This document shows, piece by piece, positions 12,187 through 13,397 of a stretch of 13,397 bases of DNA; within the stretch, counting starts at the first letter, position 1, and every line of letters begins with the position of its first letter. The translations under genes were made by a program, and so were the position numbers. The notes under the pieces are model-generated. The model worked only from the letters and a program-made list of their open reading frames with translations. It made no database searches and had not been told where the DNA came from. The DNA comes from Jatrophihabitans sp. (GTDB lineage: Bacteria > Actinomycetota > Actinomycetes > Mycobacteriales > Jatrophihabitantaceae): positions 1 through 13,397 of the forward strand of contig SCQZ01000139.1 in NCBI GenBank assembly GCA_004299665.1, read 5' to 3'.

Positions 12187-13397
12187 GGGTGGTGTTCGAT
12201 GCGGTGGCCGCGGTGCAGGTCGCGGTGGCGGACCTGCTCAAGTGCCTGGGCGGCGGGGAGTTGGCGGGGCTGCCCGAGGGTGAGCTGGTCGAGGTGGTGC
12301 AGGAGTTGGAGGCGACCGAGCGGCAGTTGCAGACCCGGGACTGGGCGGTGCTGTCCGAGGTGGGGTCGCGGCAGGTGGCGGACCGGATGCTGGCGCGTAG
12401 CCCGGCGGGGTTCTTGGCGCGGGTGTGCCGCCTGTCGCCGGGGGTGGCGCTGGCGCGGGCGCGGGAGGCCGAGGCCCTCGGGCAGCGGCGCGCCCTGACC
12501 GGTGAACCGCTGCCGCCGGTGCGGGGCCGGGTCGCGGCGGCGCGGCGCGACGGGTTGCTCTCCGACGGGCATGTGCAGGTGATGCTGGGCGCGTTCCGGG
12601 AACTCCCGGCACAGCTGTCGGTGGCGGACCTGGACGCCTCCGAGCGGATCCTCATCGACGCCGCCCGCGCCTTGAACCCGACCGAACTGGCCCGGGTCGC
12701 GACCGCCCTGGTCGACGCCGCCGACCCCGACGGCGCCGAACCCGACGACGGCACCCCCGACCCGCGCCGGCACCTGAGCCTGACCCGCCGCCGGGATGGT
12801 TGGGGGCGGTTGAGCGGGCTGCTGGACGTGCCGACCACCGCGATGCTCGACGCCTGGCTCGCCACCCGCAGCAAACCCCGCCCCGACACCACCCCCGACG
12901 GTCACGACACCCTCGACGGTCACGACACCCTCGACGGCACCGGCGCGGCGGCCACCGACCGGCCCGAGGACCGGGACACCCGTACCCCCGCCCAGCGCCG
13001 CCACGACGCACTCGCGGATCTGCTGTCGTTGGCGCTACGGGCCGACGAGCACACCGCCGCGACCGGTTCCCCCGTCACGGTCCACCTCACCATGACCGCC
13101 GACCAGTTCCAGACCCGCACCGGCCACGCCCTCACCAGCCTCGGACAAAAGATCCGCGTCAGCACAGCGCTACGCATGACCGGGCAGTGCTCCCTGGCGT
13201 GGGTCGTGCACAACTCCCGCGGCGGCATCATGCGCTACGGCCGATCCCGGCGCCTGGCCACCCGCGAACAAGCCGAAGCCCTCGCCACCCGAGACGGCGG
13301 ATGTTCGTTCCCGGGTTGTGACCAACCACCCGAGTGGTGCGAGAGACACCACATCCACGAATGGATCACCGGCGGCCCCACCGACATCGACAACATG
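12177..13397 (+). CDS. DUF222 / 13E12-repeat HNH endonuclease family protein (3'-truncated)
   Basis: The first 407 residues of a 13E12-type protein. An N-terminal helical DUF222 domain (about 1-340) includes ELVEVVQELEATERQLQTRDWAVL, the DGLLSDGHVQVML segment and a variable Asp/Pro-rich insert (about 230-275). A C-terminal HNH nuclease follows: CSFPGCDQPPEWCERHHIHEWITGG with two CxxC-like pairs, the His-His of HNH and Asn406. The window ends before the last histidine motif, so catalytic completeness cannot be judged. ATG 12177 gives the family's usual start, just before a Val/Ala-rich helix. The gene appears leaderless and overlaps a SOS box. Such genes are often multicopy in actinobacterial genomes and move with or beside mobile DNA. 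Proposed roles (DNA repair, homing-like nuclease) are not proven. Confidence 0.9.
   Translation, partial: MGSGVVFDAVAAVQVAVADLLKCLGGGELAGLPEGELVEVVQELEATERQLQTRDWAVLSEVGSRQVADRMLARSPAGFLARVCRLSPGVALARAREAEALGQRRALTGEPLPPVRGRVAAARRDGLLSDGHVQVMLGAFRELPAQLSVADLDASERILIDAARALNPTELARVATALVDAADPDGAEPDDGTPDPRRHLSLTRRRDGWGRLSGLLDVPTTAMLDAWLATRSKPRPDTTPDGHDTLDGHDTLDGTGAAATDRPEDRDTRTPAQRRHDALADLLSLALRADEHTAATGSPVTVHLTMTADQFQTRTGHALTSLGQKIRVSTALRMTGQCSLAWVVHNSRGGIMRYGRSRRLATREQAEALATRDGGCSFPGCDQPPEWCERHHIHEWITGGPTDIDNM
12900..12935 (+). repeat. 18-bp in-frame tandem duplication
   Basis: GGTCACGACACCCTCGAC occurs twice in direct succession (12900-12917 and 12918-12935), adding a second Gly-His-Asp-Thr-Leu-Asp hexapeptide to the variable linker of the DUF222 protein. 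The copies are identical, so the duplication is recent or maintained. Confidence 0.9.

Noticed and set aside
10146..13004. A 952-codon open frame on the minus strand
   Set aside because: It runs antisense through the DUF222-HNH gene, the molybdenum-carrier-like gene and out of frame through menA. The sequence is low-complexity Gly/Arg/Pro, as expected of a shadow frame in very GC-rich DNA.

Overview
The window is very GC-rich (well over 70% by eye), uses GTG starts freely and carries tightly packed, mostly leftward genes. The his/trp gene order (hisF, hisI, trpE, a small Trp-associated membrane protein, trpC, trpB, trpA), the absence of trpG, trpD and trpF from the cluster, and a DUF222/13E12-type HNH gene all point to an actinomycete (Actinomycetota). 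The genus cannot be fixed from this sequence.

Layout: (1) 2-919, a rightward zinc-free quinone oxidoreductase cut by the window start. It converges with trpA across a short GC hairpin. (2) 943-11065, one uninterrupted leftward series of ten full-size genes. In transcription order these are menA, hisF, a four-helix membrane protein, an OmpR-type response regulator, its histidine kinase, hisI, trpE, a Trp-associated membrane protein, trpC, trpB and trpA. hisI/trpE and trpE/membrane protein overlap by 4 nt (ATGA), so the hisI-trp part is clearly an operon. The usual hisF-hisI adjacency is broken by the two-component system and the unknown membrane protein. (3) 11066-11237, a divergent intergenic region, followed by a rightward gene for a putative molybdenum-carrier (PF12694-like) Rossmann protein. 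(4) 11694-12176, a 483-base stretch with no intact gene. It holds a nested stem-loop and a decayed remnant resembling the C-terminus of an IS1380-type transposase. (5) 12177 to the end, a DUF222/HNH endonuclease-family gene cut by the window end, with a near-consensus actinobacterial LexA (SOS) box over its start codon and a leaderless-type -10 element.

The most striking element lies between menA and hisF (10050-10190): four tandem 32-bp repeats. Read in the hisF direction, each unit is a complete 11-codon mini-gene (M-[R/S/T]-AERHLVERA-stop) with its own Shine-Dalgarno sequence for the next one. Every stop overlaps the next start by 4 nt (ATGA), and the last stop overlaps the GTG start of hisF (GTGA). 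Because 32 = 36 - 4, the coupling survives any change in copy number. This looks like a tandem termination-reinitiation relay linking menA to hisF. It resembles in architecture the mycobacterial MIRUs, whose small ORFs overlap neighbouring genes, but the unit is much shorter.

Functionally, hisF and hisI act in histidine synthesis, and trpE, C, B and A in tryptophan synthesis. Both draw on PRPP-derived precursors, and many actinobacteria share one isomerase, PriA, between the two pathways. menA makes the membrane quinone, and the quinone oxidoreductase is a soluble NADPH enzyme with no obvious link to the rest. What the embedded two-component system senses is not shown by the sequence.
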